Below are positions 44,125 to 56,986 of a stretch of DNA of 64,000 nucleotides, in pieces. The notes beneath the pieces were generated by a model. The model made no database searches. It saw only the letters and a program-made list of their open reading frames with translations, and had not been told where the DNA came from. The position numbers and the translations under genes are program-made. The number at the start of each line of letters is the position of its first letter. Position 1 is the first letter of the stretch. Location: positions 18,832,501-18,896,500 of the forward strand of contig JAVTVX010000024.1 in NCBI GenBank assembly GCA_033439265.1. The letters are read 5' to 3'. This DNA comes from Dillenia suffruticosa (Eukaryota > Streptophyta > Magnoliopsida > Dilleniales > Dilleniaceae).

Positions 44125-47100
44125 ACTCTTTTGTCTGAATTCCTTCAAGCTTGATTTTCTTTGTTTCCTCAGTGTTCATCCTCATATAGGATATCATCTC
44201 CGTATGGACCGTATTATGATCAGATATTAGAAGTTTGAAAAAATATTCTTTCTTCAAGAAATTAAGATCTTGCATTTGCATAAAATGAAACAATTAATAA
44301 TTTTAATACAAATATAATACAAAATTGAAATAAGGTGTGAGAGAATATACTTCTTGACTTGGTGTACTTAAAAACATTCCCAATTCTCATATTTCCAAAA
44401 ATCTCATAACAAATATTCCGCAGTCATTTCTGATATACAAAAATTATTTTAGGTATGCATTATCATAAAATCAAAATTATGTAATAAATTATATCTAACT
44501 TACGTGTTAGGTTGCTATGAAACTTCAACACGAACAATGTTGGAAATATTGAGAGAATTTCCATAAATCATTTCCATAAAATTTTTTTGAAAATTAATGA
44601 AAATTTTATAATTTATAATTGAATAAAATTTGATATTTAAATATATTAAGTAATAATTACCATGAAAGTTTGGAAGTTAATATTTTCATGACCTTTATAA
44701 CCGGAGTCTAGGTAGTACATAATTTGATTGTGTAAAGCATAACAAAACCAATGTTCCTTGAAAAGAATAGGGATGAAAACCTGAAAAAATAATATATTAA
44801 TATATATGCTATTAACAGAAATATATAATAGTGTCTAATGCTAAAATACTCACTAGGTTACACAATCGATAGTTGAATCCAAGTACTTCCTCAGATAACA
44901 ACTATCAACCATCGAAATATCCCAATTATTTTGATTGTCACATGCAAAAACGACAGACATCTACATTAGAAACCATAACATTTACATAAGAAAACTATGA
45001 TTAGATTGCATTAGACTACGTGAGAAAAAAAAATAATGCAAGGAGTATATGTGTATATGAATATAATAAGTGGTCTAGTAAAATGAAACTATGGTGGCAA
45101 TTGACACTTAGGTGTTGAGGAAAGATTAAGTATATATCAAAGAAAATGAAAACATAAACAATACTTACAAAAAACCATAATGGCAAAATATATCTAGAGA
45201 AAGTGCAGTAGGTGATGTTAAGTAAACGTATGTAGCAATCATAGTCTGCATATAATTATAATCATAATTATGCAATTATAATAATAGAAAGAAAAAATTG
45301 ATAAATTCATACCAATGTGCCAATCCAATGAGGCGGTACCAATTCATAACCATCGCTCCAGCTCATGTAGTATCCATCAATATTATATAAAATTATTCTA
45401 TCAATTGTAAAAAAAATTAGATTTAGTAACATATATCACAATAATAACAAATGAGAACGATTATAACACCCTTACCTGTCATTATTTTTCATGGCTTTTC
45501 GTCCATAAAAATAGCCAAATATTTTCTTCTTCATCAGAAAAAATCTTAGAGTTAGTAAAGGGAAAGGGAAAGTTAGAAACTGTAGAAAGTGTTGTATCCT
45601 TATCCTTCATTTCAGTTAATGTATTCACAACTCTATATAATTCAACATCATCAGATCGCGGCTCATCTTCAGGCTCCTCAGGCTCTGACCCTTTATCCTC
45701 ATACCTTTTATTCTCCAAACTATCCTCCAAACCATCTTGGCCTTTCTGCTGGTCCTCATTAAAATGACTATCCTTACCCTTTGTTTCGTCTTCTTCCTCC
45801 TCTTCTTGTTCATTACCATATTCAGAGAGTTTGCGCAAGAAATCAGACAGGAGTCATAGTAGATTTAAGTGAATTCGAATTGACTCCTTCAAAAAATTTT
45901 TAAGTTCCTATTTTATATCAATTTTCTACAAAATTTATATCACAGAGTAAGTCATTGGTAAGTAACTACACTGTGGTGAGATAGTAATGTTTGTAATTTT
46001 ACCTTTTTAATTTTTTCCCCAGCCACTTCAACTGTTTCAACAGTTTTAATAGATTTTGCAATAAATTTTTTCACATTGGACAATAAACCCTATACTGAAA
46101 TAACTCAAATTACATACGATTCTAAACAAATATAAACAACTTAAATCAAAGTTTAGATTTCACACAATACAATATAAACTTAACTTACATTTTCATGCTC
46201 AAATCCTACTCTTCGATTTATGTGATCTGTTGTCCAATACTGAATAGGTTTTTTTTCGTTATTTGTCCTCCTAAATCACCAACCTTTACATTCTCAAAAT
46301 AAAAGATCTGTGCACTAGACCAATATTATTATGGATATATGTATTAATACTAAATTATAATATTTATAAAAAATGAATTAAATTATATTAAAAACTTACC
46401 ATAAGTAAAAATAAACAACCACTGATTCCTGTGTTCTTCCTCTCTTCCATTATTCATAAGACCTTTGAATTGATAGATTTCATCAGCTAACCATTATAAG
46501 TCAAATTTAGCCCAATTGTATTGGTCAGCATTCTCCACATCATTAGTAACACTGAGGTGTCTTGAAATAGGGTAAACATTTGTTGTGGGACATAAAAAAC
46601 ATCCAAGTAGAAATAAAAGAAAGTAACGTCTAAACTTCAGAGAGGAGGCATCTTCCATCTACATCTCTTGCATATATTGTTTTAATTGACTATGCTTAAG
46701 TTTTGAAAAGTTTTTTCTCATCTCCAAGGATACAGTAGATGAACAATCTAAAACATCCCATCCTTTATAAGAGATTCCTAAAACTAGGCCCACAACTTCG
46801 ACTGTGAGCTTAAAATTCTAGTTTAAACCGATAGAAAGACGTTTTTCTATAGATTCAAACCTCATTATCAATTCTTCACATAATTTTCGACTCAGTGTAT
46901 CACAACTAAGTTTCAAAAGATTACCAAATCCCATATTTTTAACTATAACTTTCATATCATCGGTAAGGGTAGAAAATAACTCTTTACTTGCTTAGGAGAG
47001 CACCTCATTTGAATCGGTTTCGTGGTCTTTACCTTTGTACCAATCAATGTTGTTTTATACTTGTTGCTTTCCTCCTCCTCCCATGTCTATTAAAAAATCA

Positions 47101-47437
47101 CATTTAAAAACTTTATTCAATTCAAAATATTCATAATCAAAATATAAATAATAATAATAATAATAATAACTAACGGTTATCGGAAGCAAGTGCCTTGTGA
47201 TTTTCTTCTTGGACTCCTTTCTGAGAACATGCAAAAGAAATTCAAAATTAATTTAAATTAAAAATTTGTTTACATTTAAAATCATAAATCACATAAAAAT
47301 AAACTAAAATAAATTAAAAAAATTTTAAAAAATTAGTAAGAACTAACTTAAATTATAACTTAATTAACCTAAAATTAAAACCTAACTCACATTTTCTCGG
47401 ATGTCTCCTTGTTGGTGTTTCTAACTGTGTCTTTCAT
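44125..47437 (-). pseudogene. Ulp1/SENP-like C48 cysteine protease carried by CACTA-3
   Basis: A multi-exon - strand gene. ATG 47437 opens MKDTVRNTNKETSEK before a GTGAGT donor. An exon at about 47085-46400 gives VIVKNMGFGNLLKLSCDTLS, then FLLFLLGCFLCPTTN and VENADQYNWAKFDL, the N-terminal domain usual in plant transposon-borne Ulp1 proteins (DUF1985/plant-mobile-like). An acidic linker exon follows at 45838-45482. The catalytic part is VFIPILFKEHWFCYALHNQ with His at 44751-44753, YYLDSG with Asp at 44706-44708, and after a 74-bp GT-AG intron (44430-44503) NTNDCGIFVMRFLE with Cys at 44420-44422. The triad order His-Asp-Cys is that of ubiquitin-like (SUMO) proteases. Several stops (near 47005, 46815, 46660, 46498, 44525) make this copy inactive unless they lie in introns. 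Confidence 0.82.
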
Positions 47438-48906
47438 TTTTCTTTTATTTTTTGATTTTCGTTTCAAATGTACCAAGAGTGGAAATCTTCTTTTCAATCA
47501 CAATAGCAACAAACCAACCAGTTCTTCTTTCTTCTTTCTTTTTTCTTCTTTCTTAAAATTTTTTAAAAAATAAAATATTAAAATGTTAAGTTTCCCACCA
47601 TTAGATCAAATATTAGTAATTCGAGATAATTTTAGTCGTCGGATATTAAGTTGATATTACCTAAAAAGACAATGACCTGCAAAATTTGAAACTCTCGACA
47701 ACAAAACCCAACCATTGGATTTAAAACTCCCAATAACGAAACCAGCCATTGGATTTAAAACTCTATCAATTATCGCGTTACCACTACTTTCTATCCAATT
47801 GCCACTACTTACTGGTTAGTGCCCATTACCACTGCTTATGCTTGCATACTTTCTTACTAGTTAATACTGGTTACTACGGCTTACCACTACTTACCAGGCT
47901 ACTTGCTTACTAGTTACTACTGCTTACTACTTACCTACTATTACTTACTACATACTATTTATTACTTACTAATAATATATATAGACGACTAATATATATA
48001 TATAATTATAAAATACCCAATTGAAGATAAGAATTCAATATAAAATAAACTTCCACAAATTATGAATGAGATTATAAAATAATTCTACATTATAAATTAA
48101 TTAAATATAGATATAAATCTAATTACATAAAATTAATAATAATAACAATAATAGAGGATAATAATTTAATTATTAATTTAAAGAATGTATTATTAGTCAT
48201 CTAAGAGTTTTGGATAAACCAAAAAATTGTATATATATATATATATTCTATATTCTTATATATATTATATATGGAATATATATTATATTTATTATTTATG
48301 GTATGTTAATGAAGTTGTGCGAAACTTTTATTATTTCTCTTGAATGCACTTTACACCTCGCCTACACAATTGTCCACAAAGGACTATTCATTTACATTTA
48401 CGTATGAAGTTCACTTGCATGCCATATGCAAACAAAAACCTAATCTATAGCTATAGGTACATATTTGGACAACAAAAAAACTATTCATATTCATTTAGTG
48501 TTCACATGCGACCTCGGCATATGCAAACCCATAATATCCATCTTGACCACAACGAAACAAACAAAAAAAAAAGTTGCATTCTGAACATTGTCTTGACCAT
48601 TTACAAAACAAAGAAAAGAAAAAAAAATTGCTCCAAGCAAATCTTGACCTTTCACAAAAAGAAACAAAAAAACAATTATAAAGCTTCATTGCATAGTATT
48701 ATTATTTAGAAATTTCTTGTCGACAACACTTTTTTCACATTATCTCTCTCACTCACTCACACATATAACAATTATCCTTCTCTCACGCAAATTGTTATCA
48801 TCATCAAACTCTCACTCTAAACTCTCTTGTTCTTGTTCTCTCATGCCTCTTCTCCTTGTTCTTCTTCTTACCCTTCTCACTTTTCACATTTAACTTACAA
48901 ATAGAA
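47438..48906. other. CACTA-3 spacer with TTACTACT repeats
   Basis: Probably holds divergent promoters for the - strand protease and the + strand gene. A repeat stretch cttaccactactta / gcttactagttacta (47770-47970) resembles the subterminal word on the opposite strand. Then come (TA)n runs near 47985-48000 and 48230-48290. aaacaaagaaaagaaaaaa-type purine tracts (48590-48670) precede CT-rich leader sequence. No coding similarity was recognised. Confidence 0.45.
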
Positions 48907-50494
48907 ATGGGCTCTCAGAAAGGAAAACAAATTATGTGAGAATCAGAGCAATATAATAGAAGAGAGTTTCCATCTCTTAAAAGAAGCAAAGAATTTGACC
49001 AAGTATTTTCTGATCAGAATATTAGTGTTGGTCGTTTAATAGATTGGGAATTTTTGGAGAGTATAGATTTTAAGTTCGGAAGTTTTTTAAAAGAAATATG
49101 ACATCGTTGGATTCTCAATCCAAAAAAAAATTTATGAAAATGTTGTAAAATTTTTTATAATAATATGAAAAAAATTAATAATGAGTATTTTATTGATGTT
49201 GATAGTGAAATTAATTCGTGTTGTTTTCAAACCTATTTTGATGGAAAAAAATTGAAGTTAACCCAAAAATAAAATGTATAGAGTATCATCTTCCATGGGT
49301 GGATTATAAAGAATGTGCTCCATATTTGAAAAGTGATGTGTTAACGGATGCTCAAATTATTTTTAATAATAATAGTTTAGAGAGTTTTAGTAAAAATATA
49401 GTAGATTTAAATTTGCATGAAAGAATTCTTTATTTATTAATAGTACATGCTATTAAGCCACGCGGAGGTAATTATATATTCATTACTCTAGAAGATTTTT
49501 TGCTAATGGCGCGTATTGTTGAAAAAAAATCCTGGTTTCCATTTCTTCCCTATTTTGTGATATCCATAAAAGATTCAAATTCAAATTTATCATTTTGTAG
49601 TGTAGTGAGTGGTATTTTAAGAAGTGAAGAAATAAGTTTGCGGAATGAAATAAATTTAAAATTAAGTTTTAAAAATTGTATATATCATAAAACGTTGGCC
49701 AGAGCTTATTGGATTAATGAGAATGGTATTTGGATGAATATAAAAAAAAGGTTTAGAATATAGGGGAGAGGGTGAGATAGTGGGTACAGAAATGAATGTG
49801 GATGAAGTGAATGTGGAAGCCGAGCCAAAACTAGAACATGTGAATGCCAAAACTAGAACATGTGAATGAGGAAACCGGTAAGAATGTAAGGTGGGATCAA
49901 CTTTTAGAATTGATGCATGCTATGAAAACACAGATATCTAGTGTTGATGAGAAAGTTGACCGTATTGATCAGAGAGTTAATCGCCTTAATCAGAAAGTTG
50001 ACTGTCTTGATCAGAAAGTTGAAAGATATGGAAGGGAAATGGGAGAAATGAGAGATAACTTCACTGAATTCAAGAAACACAATCACCAACAGCATCTAAA
50101 AATGTCCCTTGACTTGATGAACATGACTAATGATATAGAAGTAAATATTAATTTAATTTACTGTATTAGAGATCATTTACAACTGGGTGGAGTTCCTTTG
50201 AGACCGAGTGCGCCTTCTTCCTCTTATCCTGCAATTGGAACCAGTGGAGCATCATCTCCTCTTCCACAACCCTCAAGCAACCCATTTACTCTACGTCCAT
50301 TCGGATCATTCGGTTCACCTCCAAGGGTGTTTGGTTCATTCAGTTCACTTAACCGGACTAATCCGTTTGACATTCGAGATTTTATGAAAGGAGCATCACC
50401 TTTGCCATCACAGTCTGGGAGTGCAAGTGCATCATCTTCGAATACCAGCAAAGAGAAAGGAAAAAAAATTAGACCTAAAGTCCAATTTCCCTAG
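48907..50494 (+). pseudogene. Plant-transposon (Transposase_32-like) coiled-coil protein in CACTA-3
   Basis: I start at ATG 48907 (MGSQKGKQIM, stop, then REFPSLKRSKEFDQ). The frame continues through VGRLIDWEFLESIDFKFG. From 49299 a 154-residue open stretch includes LKSDVLTDAQII, LNLHERILYLLIVHAIKPRG and TLEDFLLMARIVEKK, the pattern of 'putative plant transposon protein' domains (PF20167-like). A second open stretch carries a long heptad coiled coil, VDEKVDRIDQRVNRLNQKVD, repeated to about 50040, then a Ser/Pro/Phe-rich tail ending in a basic KEKGKKIRPKVQF. Breaks are early stops near 48934, about 49099 and 49132, a one-base slip in an A8 run near 49745, and a 22-bp tandem duplication at 49824-49867. 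Function unknown; coiled coil suggests self-association. Confidence 0.6.
49824..49867 (+). repeat. 22-bp tandem duplication that shifts the frame
   Basis: gccaaaactagaacatgtgaat occurs twice in a row (49824-49845, 49846-49867), identical. Since 22 is not a multiple of three it breaks the reading frame. With one copy the frames before and after agree. Identity suggests a recent event. Confidence 0.92.
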
Positions 50495-50699
50495 GTTCCA
50501 ATTATTTTTCTCTTTTTTTTCTTTCCAAATTCTGGTGATTTTAATTATTTTTTCCTTTTTTTACTTTTTCTTTGTTGCTATTGTAGCATTAATGCAATAT
50601 TAATGTAATGTAATGATATATATATGTATACATTATTATAGAGTTTGATTCTTACTTAATTTTTTATTTCTTTTTTACCATATTTTTCCCATTTTTTTT
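50495..50699. other. T-rich downstream region
   Basis: T-rich sequence with tttgttgctattgtagcattaatgcaatattaatgtaatg. It is a plausible 3' untranslated region of the coiled-coil gene. Confidence 0.4.
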
Positions 50700-51170
50700 A
50701 AATATGGAATTTCTGGAGCGCAAGCGCATGGTCTTGCTCGTGCATGGGCGGGGCTGAAATCGTGCATGCGGTGGCGGCTTAAACCGCACATGCGGGGGCA
50801 TGCATGCGGTTTCAACCACCCAGCGCGCGGCTGAAACCACACATGCCCGGGCATGTGCACGGCTTCAGGTGCGCCCCACGCGGCTAAAACCACGCATTCT
50901 AGAGGATGAGCACGGCTTCAGGTGTGCACCTCGCGGCTGAAACCGCGCATGCCTGGGCATGCACGTGGCTTCAGTCGTGCACTGGAAGGTTGAAACTACA
51001 TAGGCTCGGGCGTACACACGGCTTCAGTCGGACAGGCCAGGGTGTGCTCGCGGCTTCAGCTGCATACTTGGAAGGCTAAAGCCGCGCAAGCCAGGGAGTG
51101 CGCGTGGCCACGCGCTGCTGAAACCGCACATGCCCTACTATGCCCACGGCATGCGCGGGTTGCGCTTGAT
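50700..51170. repeat. GC-rich palindromic repeat block upstream of the CACTA-3 transposase
   Basis: Eight or so diverged units of about 53 bp, each shaped gcggctgaaaccgcgcatgc ... gggcatgcacgtggcttcag. The two halves are imperfect inverted repeats, so each unit can fold as a hairpin. It lies 0.5 kb before the TNP2 start, in AT-rich surroundings. Its sequence is unrelated to the CACTA-1 and CACTA-2 blocks, but the place and the composition are the same. Confidence 0.82.
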
Positions 51171-51676
51171 TTGCTTAGTATTAATATTATAATGATTTTT
51201 AATTATATAAATATATGAAATTTTTTTAAATTCTTAATATTATTATTTCAAAATTATGATGATATTAAATTATTATTTCATAGTATATATTTTATTAATT
51301 ATGATATATATTAAGTTTTTGATTTTCAAATAACTCACGATTAACTAACTAACAATAATAGACTTAAAATTTAGTAGAATTAAACTGTGTTCAAAAGAAT
51401 TTTCTTTTTTTTACTTCCTTTAGCTAACTCTAAACAAGAAAAAACGTTTTTGGCGCCATTAACAAAATTTTTTTGGCACTAAAATTACATTGATTTTGGC
51501 CCCAATGTTAACACAATTTTCACAATATCACTTATCACTTATCTCATTTATTTCTCTTCACTTCTTTTTTTCTTTATTTCTTTTACAATCATTTATTTCT
51601 CTTCTTTTTTCTAATCCATTTCGTTCTCAATTCCTCTTTATTTCTTTATTTCTCTCTTTGCTTGTGCAATTTTCTC
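51171..51676. other. Leader of the CACTA-3 transposase gene
   Basis: AT-rich, then pyrimidine-rich (51535-51670), with tttggcgccatt near 51450. Matches the equivalent leader of CACTA-1. Probably contains the start of transcription. Confidence 0.45.
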
Positions 51677-54600
51677 ATGATAGATAGGAGATGGATGTAT
51701 TCTAAATCAAGAGCAAGTGATGAATATATCAGGGGGGTTAACGTTTGCATTGGAAAATATTCAATCAGTTGATGGAAAGATATCATGTACTTGTGTTAAA
51801 TGTTTCAATACATTAAGATTTCATATATACACAGTATTCAATCACTTATTACATCATGGCTTTCAACACAGATATGAGAAGTGGATATATCATGGAGAGG
51901 GAAATAAAGAGGGTAATAAGAAGAGCATTAAAAATGGATCCAACAACAACTTTGATAATCTTTTTGACCATGATATGCTTCGCATGTTACATGATACATT
52001 CACATATTTATCTCATGATTCTTCCTTCAAAAGTTCTTATCAACCAAATTCTCATGCATCGATGGTGGACGAATCAACTTCAGCTTCAGATAAGTTTCAT
52101 AAATTACTTGAAGATGCCGAAAAACCCATATATCCAAAATCGAAATACAGCTTGCTTACAACTATTGTACATTTATATCATTTAAAGTGTTTATCTGGGT
52201 GGACCAACAAATCTTTTTCATTATTGTTAGAGTTTTTGAGAAAATTGTTGCCTAATGAAAATATATTACTAAATAGTTGTCACGAAGTGAAGAAAACTAT
52301 TTCTGATTTAGGGTTGAGATATGAGAAAATATATATTTGTTCTAACGATTGTATGTTGTACTGGAAAGATAGATCTAAAGATGATGCATGTTATGTGTGT
52401 GGTGCTTCTAAGTGGAAACCAAATGGAGATGGAGATGAAGATATTAATAAAAAAAATCTATCAAAATATTGAGATGGTTTCCTTTGATTCCTAGATTGCA
52501 AAGACTATTTATATGTAGTCAAATTACTTGTTTGATGAGATGGCATCAAGATAAGAGAACAAAGGATGGACTTTTAAGACATCCAGCAAATTCCCCAGCA
52601 TTGAAGGAGTTTGATTTCCTATACCCTACATTCTCTTTTGATCCAAGAAATATTCGATTAGGGTTGGTAGCTGATGGTTTTAATCCATTTAAAACAATGA
52701 ATGTTACACATAGTACTTGGCCAGTACTCATCATACCATATAATCTACCACCTTGGTTATGCATGAAATTTACAAACTTCATACTGACATTACTTATTTC
52801 TGGTCCTAAAAGTCTTGGCGACAAGATAGATGTATATATGCAACCACTGGTAGAAGAATTGAAAGAATTATGGAATAAAGGAGTAGACACTTATGATTCT
52901 TCAGTTGGTGAAAGATTTAAAATACATGCAGCACTATTATGGACTATTAATGACTCCCTCGCATATGTTAATCTGTCTTAATGGAGAATCAAAGGTAGAT
53001 TTGCATGTTTAGTATGCGGATATGATACATGTTCTCAATGGTTATGTCGTGGCCGGAAGTATTGTTATATGGGACATCGAAGATGGTTGGAGTCAACTCA
53101 TCCATTCAGGTATGATAAATATTATTTTGATGGGACAGAAGAATTTAGAGTTGCTCCTAAGAAGTGATCTAGAACCGATGTATTGCGAGAATTAGATAGA
53201 ATTGATTTAACAAGTCCCAATGATATACATGGATGGAAAAAAAAATATTGTTTCATTTTCCTTATTGGAAAAATGTTTTACTTAGACATAATATTGATAT
53301 GATGCACACTGAGAAAAATTGTTTTGATGTAATTGTTGGTACAATTCTTGGACAAGAAGGAAAATCTAAGGATAATTATAAGGCTAGACTTGATCTTGGA
53401 GAGATAGGGATAAGAAAGGATCTACATGTATAAAGATCAAACTCTACAAATATATTTTTACCTAAGGCATGTTACCAAATGACCTTCCAAGAAAAAGATG
53501 CATTTCTCAAGGTTTTGAAGAACTTAAAAATTCCGGATGAGTGCTTTACAAACATTTCTAGATGTGTTCAATTGAAACAGCGGAAGTTAATAGGTCTTAA
53601 AAGTCATGACTATTATATTTTAATGCAAGAATTTATTTCTATAACAATTCATGGATCATTACCCGACAATGTTAGCTCTCTTATCAATAAAATTTGTAAC
53701 ATTTTTAAATGTCTTTGCTCTAGGGTTCTTGACCTACGAGAACTAGAGCAATTCGAGGCAGCAATTGCACAAATTATGTGTGACCTTGAAAAGATTTTTC
53801 CTCTATTTTTTACCAACATGATACACTTGATCGTGCACTTAACAACTGAACCAAGGATTGGTAGATCAGTGACATATAGGTGGATGTATCCAATTGAAAG
53901 GTTTGTTTTATTTTGATCACTTATTTAACAATTGATACTTATTTTATTTAACAACCGTATACATATAATGTATATATATGTACGCAGGTACTTGCTTCAA
54001 TCCAAATCCTATGTACATAATAGAGCACATCTTGAAGGTTCTATTGCAGAATGTTACATAGCAAATGAATACCTGCTATTTTGTTCAAAATATTTAGATG
54101 GGGTTGAAACAAGATTTAATCGTGTATTGCGGAATGATGACAACCATATTATGTTTGAAGAAGATGAGTCAACTTCAACCACTATTGGAAGGCCTTTGGG
54201 AAGAAGAGCTATTAAAAGACAAATAGGAAAAACAAAAAAATATCCCAAATTCGTCTCGACAAGAAATCATTACAGCAATTCCATAGATACATACTATTTA
54301 ATAATGACTCAATTGTCTCATTTAGAGTGTAAGTATACATTGTAGTATATTTTTAAATATTAGACTCTAATATTATATTATGTAATTATATAATTATATA
54401 TGTATTGTTTCTATTTGATATAGAGAATATATGCAATATGTTCAAAGAACAAATCATGGAAAGAAATTAAACACTTTCCAAATTGAGAAACTTCATAGTA
54501 AAGACTTCATTACCTGATTTACTCATCGTGTAAGTATCAATATTTAATTTTTTTTATTATTAATTTTTTTCTAATTAATCTTAAAATATTATTAATTTTT

Positions 54601-55266
54601 TTATTTCTTTTTTTAGGTTACGAATCCAAAATACCCCAAAGAGATTACTGAATATTAAATGGATTGCTCGTGGGTCAAATCCATTTGTTAAAAATTACAA
54701 TGGGTATGTAATCAATAGATATCGATTCCATATAAAAGATCAGGAGAAATGCCTTCAGACTCAGAATTCAGGCATTGTGGTAGCGGTGGATGATATTAGT
54801 TATGCAAGTGTCAGGAATAAAACACTCATTCAATCTAAAGTTAATTATTATCGAATATTACGACAAATTATTGAAATAAACTATAATGGAATGTATACGT
54901 TTATGTTATTTTGATGTGATTGGGTTGACCAACAACGAGAATACAAGAAGGATAGATTTGGTTCAACACTTGTAAATTTTTCATATCTCAATCATACATG
55001 TGTGGATTTGTTGGATGATCCTTATATGTTGGCATATCAGGCAAAGAAGGTATTTTATATAGTAGATGAAAGAGACAAAGGTTGGCCTATTGTAAAGTAT
55101 ATTAAAATTAGAGATGAATTTGACATGAGTGATGAAGTAACCCTGAATTTAGAAAGTAACCCTTCGAACAATCGGTAGGTGAGGGTTCAGAATAATATTG
55201 ATGAACACGAAGGGAATGTATCAATAGACCTGAATGACGATGATAATATTGATAGACGAGGATGAG
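51677..55266 (+). pseudogene. TNP2-type CACTA transposase (tnpD-like), nearly complete
   Basis: Start chosen at ATG 51677 (MIDRRWMYSKSR), as in related proteins. A slip at the G6 run near 51737 moves the frame to FALENIQSVDGKISCTCVKC. Domains in order: Transpos_assoc (51677-51900); Transposase_21/TNP2 (about 52090-53435) with CSNDCMLYW, PRLQRLFICS, LVADGFNPFKTM, YMQPLVEELKELW, ALLWTINDS and DMMHTEKNCFD; DUF4218 (about 53480-54130); DUF4216 (about 54690-55120) with DDPYMLAYQAKKVFYIVD. An 87-bp GT-AG intron (53901-53987) joins PIER to YLLQSKSYV. A second intron with donor gtaagt is near 54328. Breaks include stops at 52469, 52979, 53167 and 54913. An intact protein would excise and insert the element. 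Confidence 0.92.
53901..53987 (+). other. Intron in the CACTA-3 transposase gene
   Basis: gtttgtttt...tgtacgcag. Removal gives the family-conserved WMYPIER-YL passage in one frame (codon split ag|g). Confidence 0.82.
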
Positions 55267-56986
55267 ATGAATATTTATATGAAATGTAATTTTGTTAGAT
55301 TATATAATTATTGTTTTGTTTTCTCCATCTAATATGCTGTAATGAATGATAATGGTAATATGTAGTGTACAGAAATGGTAATAAGTGATAATAAGTGATA
55401 TTGATAATGTGAAGTGATATAAGTATAATAGATGATAACAAATGGTCACAAGTGGTAATAAGTAATAATTGATATTTCTCAATAAGTGTGCATTGTAACA
55501 AGTGGTATATTCAAATTGTAAGAAGTGGTAATAAGTAATATTCCTTGTGCATGATAACGAGTGACAAGCGGTATATTCAAGTGGTAACAAATGATAACAG
55601 GTTCGAACAACAACACAAATATTGTTATTACAAAATATTTAGTTTTTATATAAATATTTAAGTGAAAACTATATTTAATCTTTATTTAAATTTAGTTAAG
55701 CAACCAATGCAAACTTTGCGAGTACTTCAATTATAATTATTAATTATATGTTATGTAGTAATTGGAATGTGAGAAATCGTAATAATATATAATACATATG
55801 GACATAAGTTAATACATCATGATCATATGTGAACACATGTGGAACTAAAAATAAGAGTGAATAAAGAAAAAAGAGAGGATAAATATCTCATTTTTCATTT
55901 TTCATTAATATAATAAAATAATAATTATCAACATAATTAAATAATATTAAATATAATTTGAATAACATTAAATATGATGTAACATAATTAATTATATCAT
56001 TACATTTCATTTCATAATTTTATCCTCAATTATAAAATCTCAAAATTAAATAAGTATAGTGATATATATATGGTGTAGTAAGTATTATTGGTATAATTAT
56101 CGTTAAAATAATATAGTAATGATATAGTAACAAAAGATATAATATAATATATTAATATTATAGTGATAATGTAGTAATAAAAGAATATAATAATAAAGTA
56201 AAAATGTAGTAACAAATAAAAAGATATGTGTGTGTATGTGTAATAATGATAATGATAAAATGGAGATAAAGGAAAAGTGGGTAAAGAGAATAACAATATT
56301 TTTCAAATTGCATATATGCATATATGCATATATGTGTTGAGTAATCATTGCACCATTCCTCTAATTCTCAGCCAAAATCACATTTCTATAAAAAATTAAA
56401 AAATGTGTTAGGAAAATCCAAAATCACATTTCTATAAAAAATTAAAATATAAGTTAGGTAAATGATGGTATAATTAATATTATTAATTTAAATAATGAAA
56501 TAACAATAATATAGTAACAATGAAGTAACACAATTATAATAGAAGATAAGAAATATTGCGAAATTTTAAAAAACAGTAAAATATTGAAAAATTGGATAAT
56601 AAATAAAAGTGTGAAAAAAGCGAGAAAAAATTACGCTATAAATTATTATACAAAATATCAAAACTTCTCTTTCCCTCCAAAACCTCTCTAAATATATTAT
56701 AAATCATTCATCTCTTTCCCTCCAAAACTCTCCAAATATATATTAGAAATCTTTCCGACTTATTCCCTCATAAAAACTCTCCTCTGCTCAAAACTTCTCC
56801 TCTTCTCAAAACTTTCAAAACTTCTAACTCAACCAAATTTTTATTCCTATCAAATAGGTCCTTAATCACTCTGAAACACTTTATAATATATTTCCAAAGT
56901 TTGTTGAAAAGGTAATCATTTTTTTCAATAAAAAGTTGGTTGCACTGTATTTTAAAAATTTTAAATTTTTCTAGATTGTGATAAAT
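55267..56986. other. CACTA-3 spacer between the transposase and tnpA-like gene
   Basis: Contains an internal array of gtggtaataagtgataa words (55335-55600) like the subterminal repeats, AT-rich low complexity, a repeated gcatatatgcatatat run (about 56308-56335), and a duplicated 33-bp piece aaaatcacatttctataaaaaattaaa (about 56375 and 56420). The last 300 bp are the conserved CT-rich leader of the next gene. Confidence 0.5.

Noticed and set aside
45625..45819. Separate small basic protein on the - strand
   Set aside because: A shifted-frame shadow of the acidic linker exon of the Ulp1-like gene.
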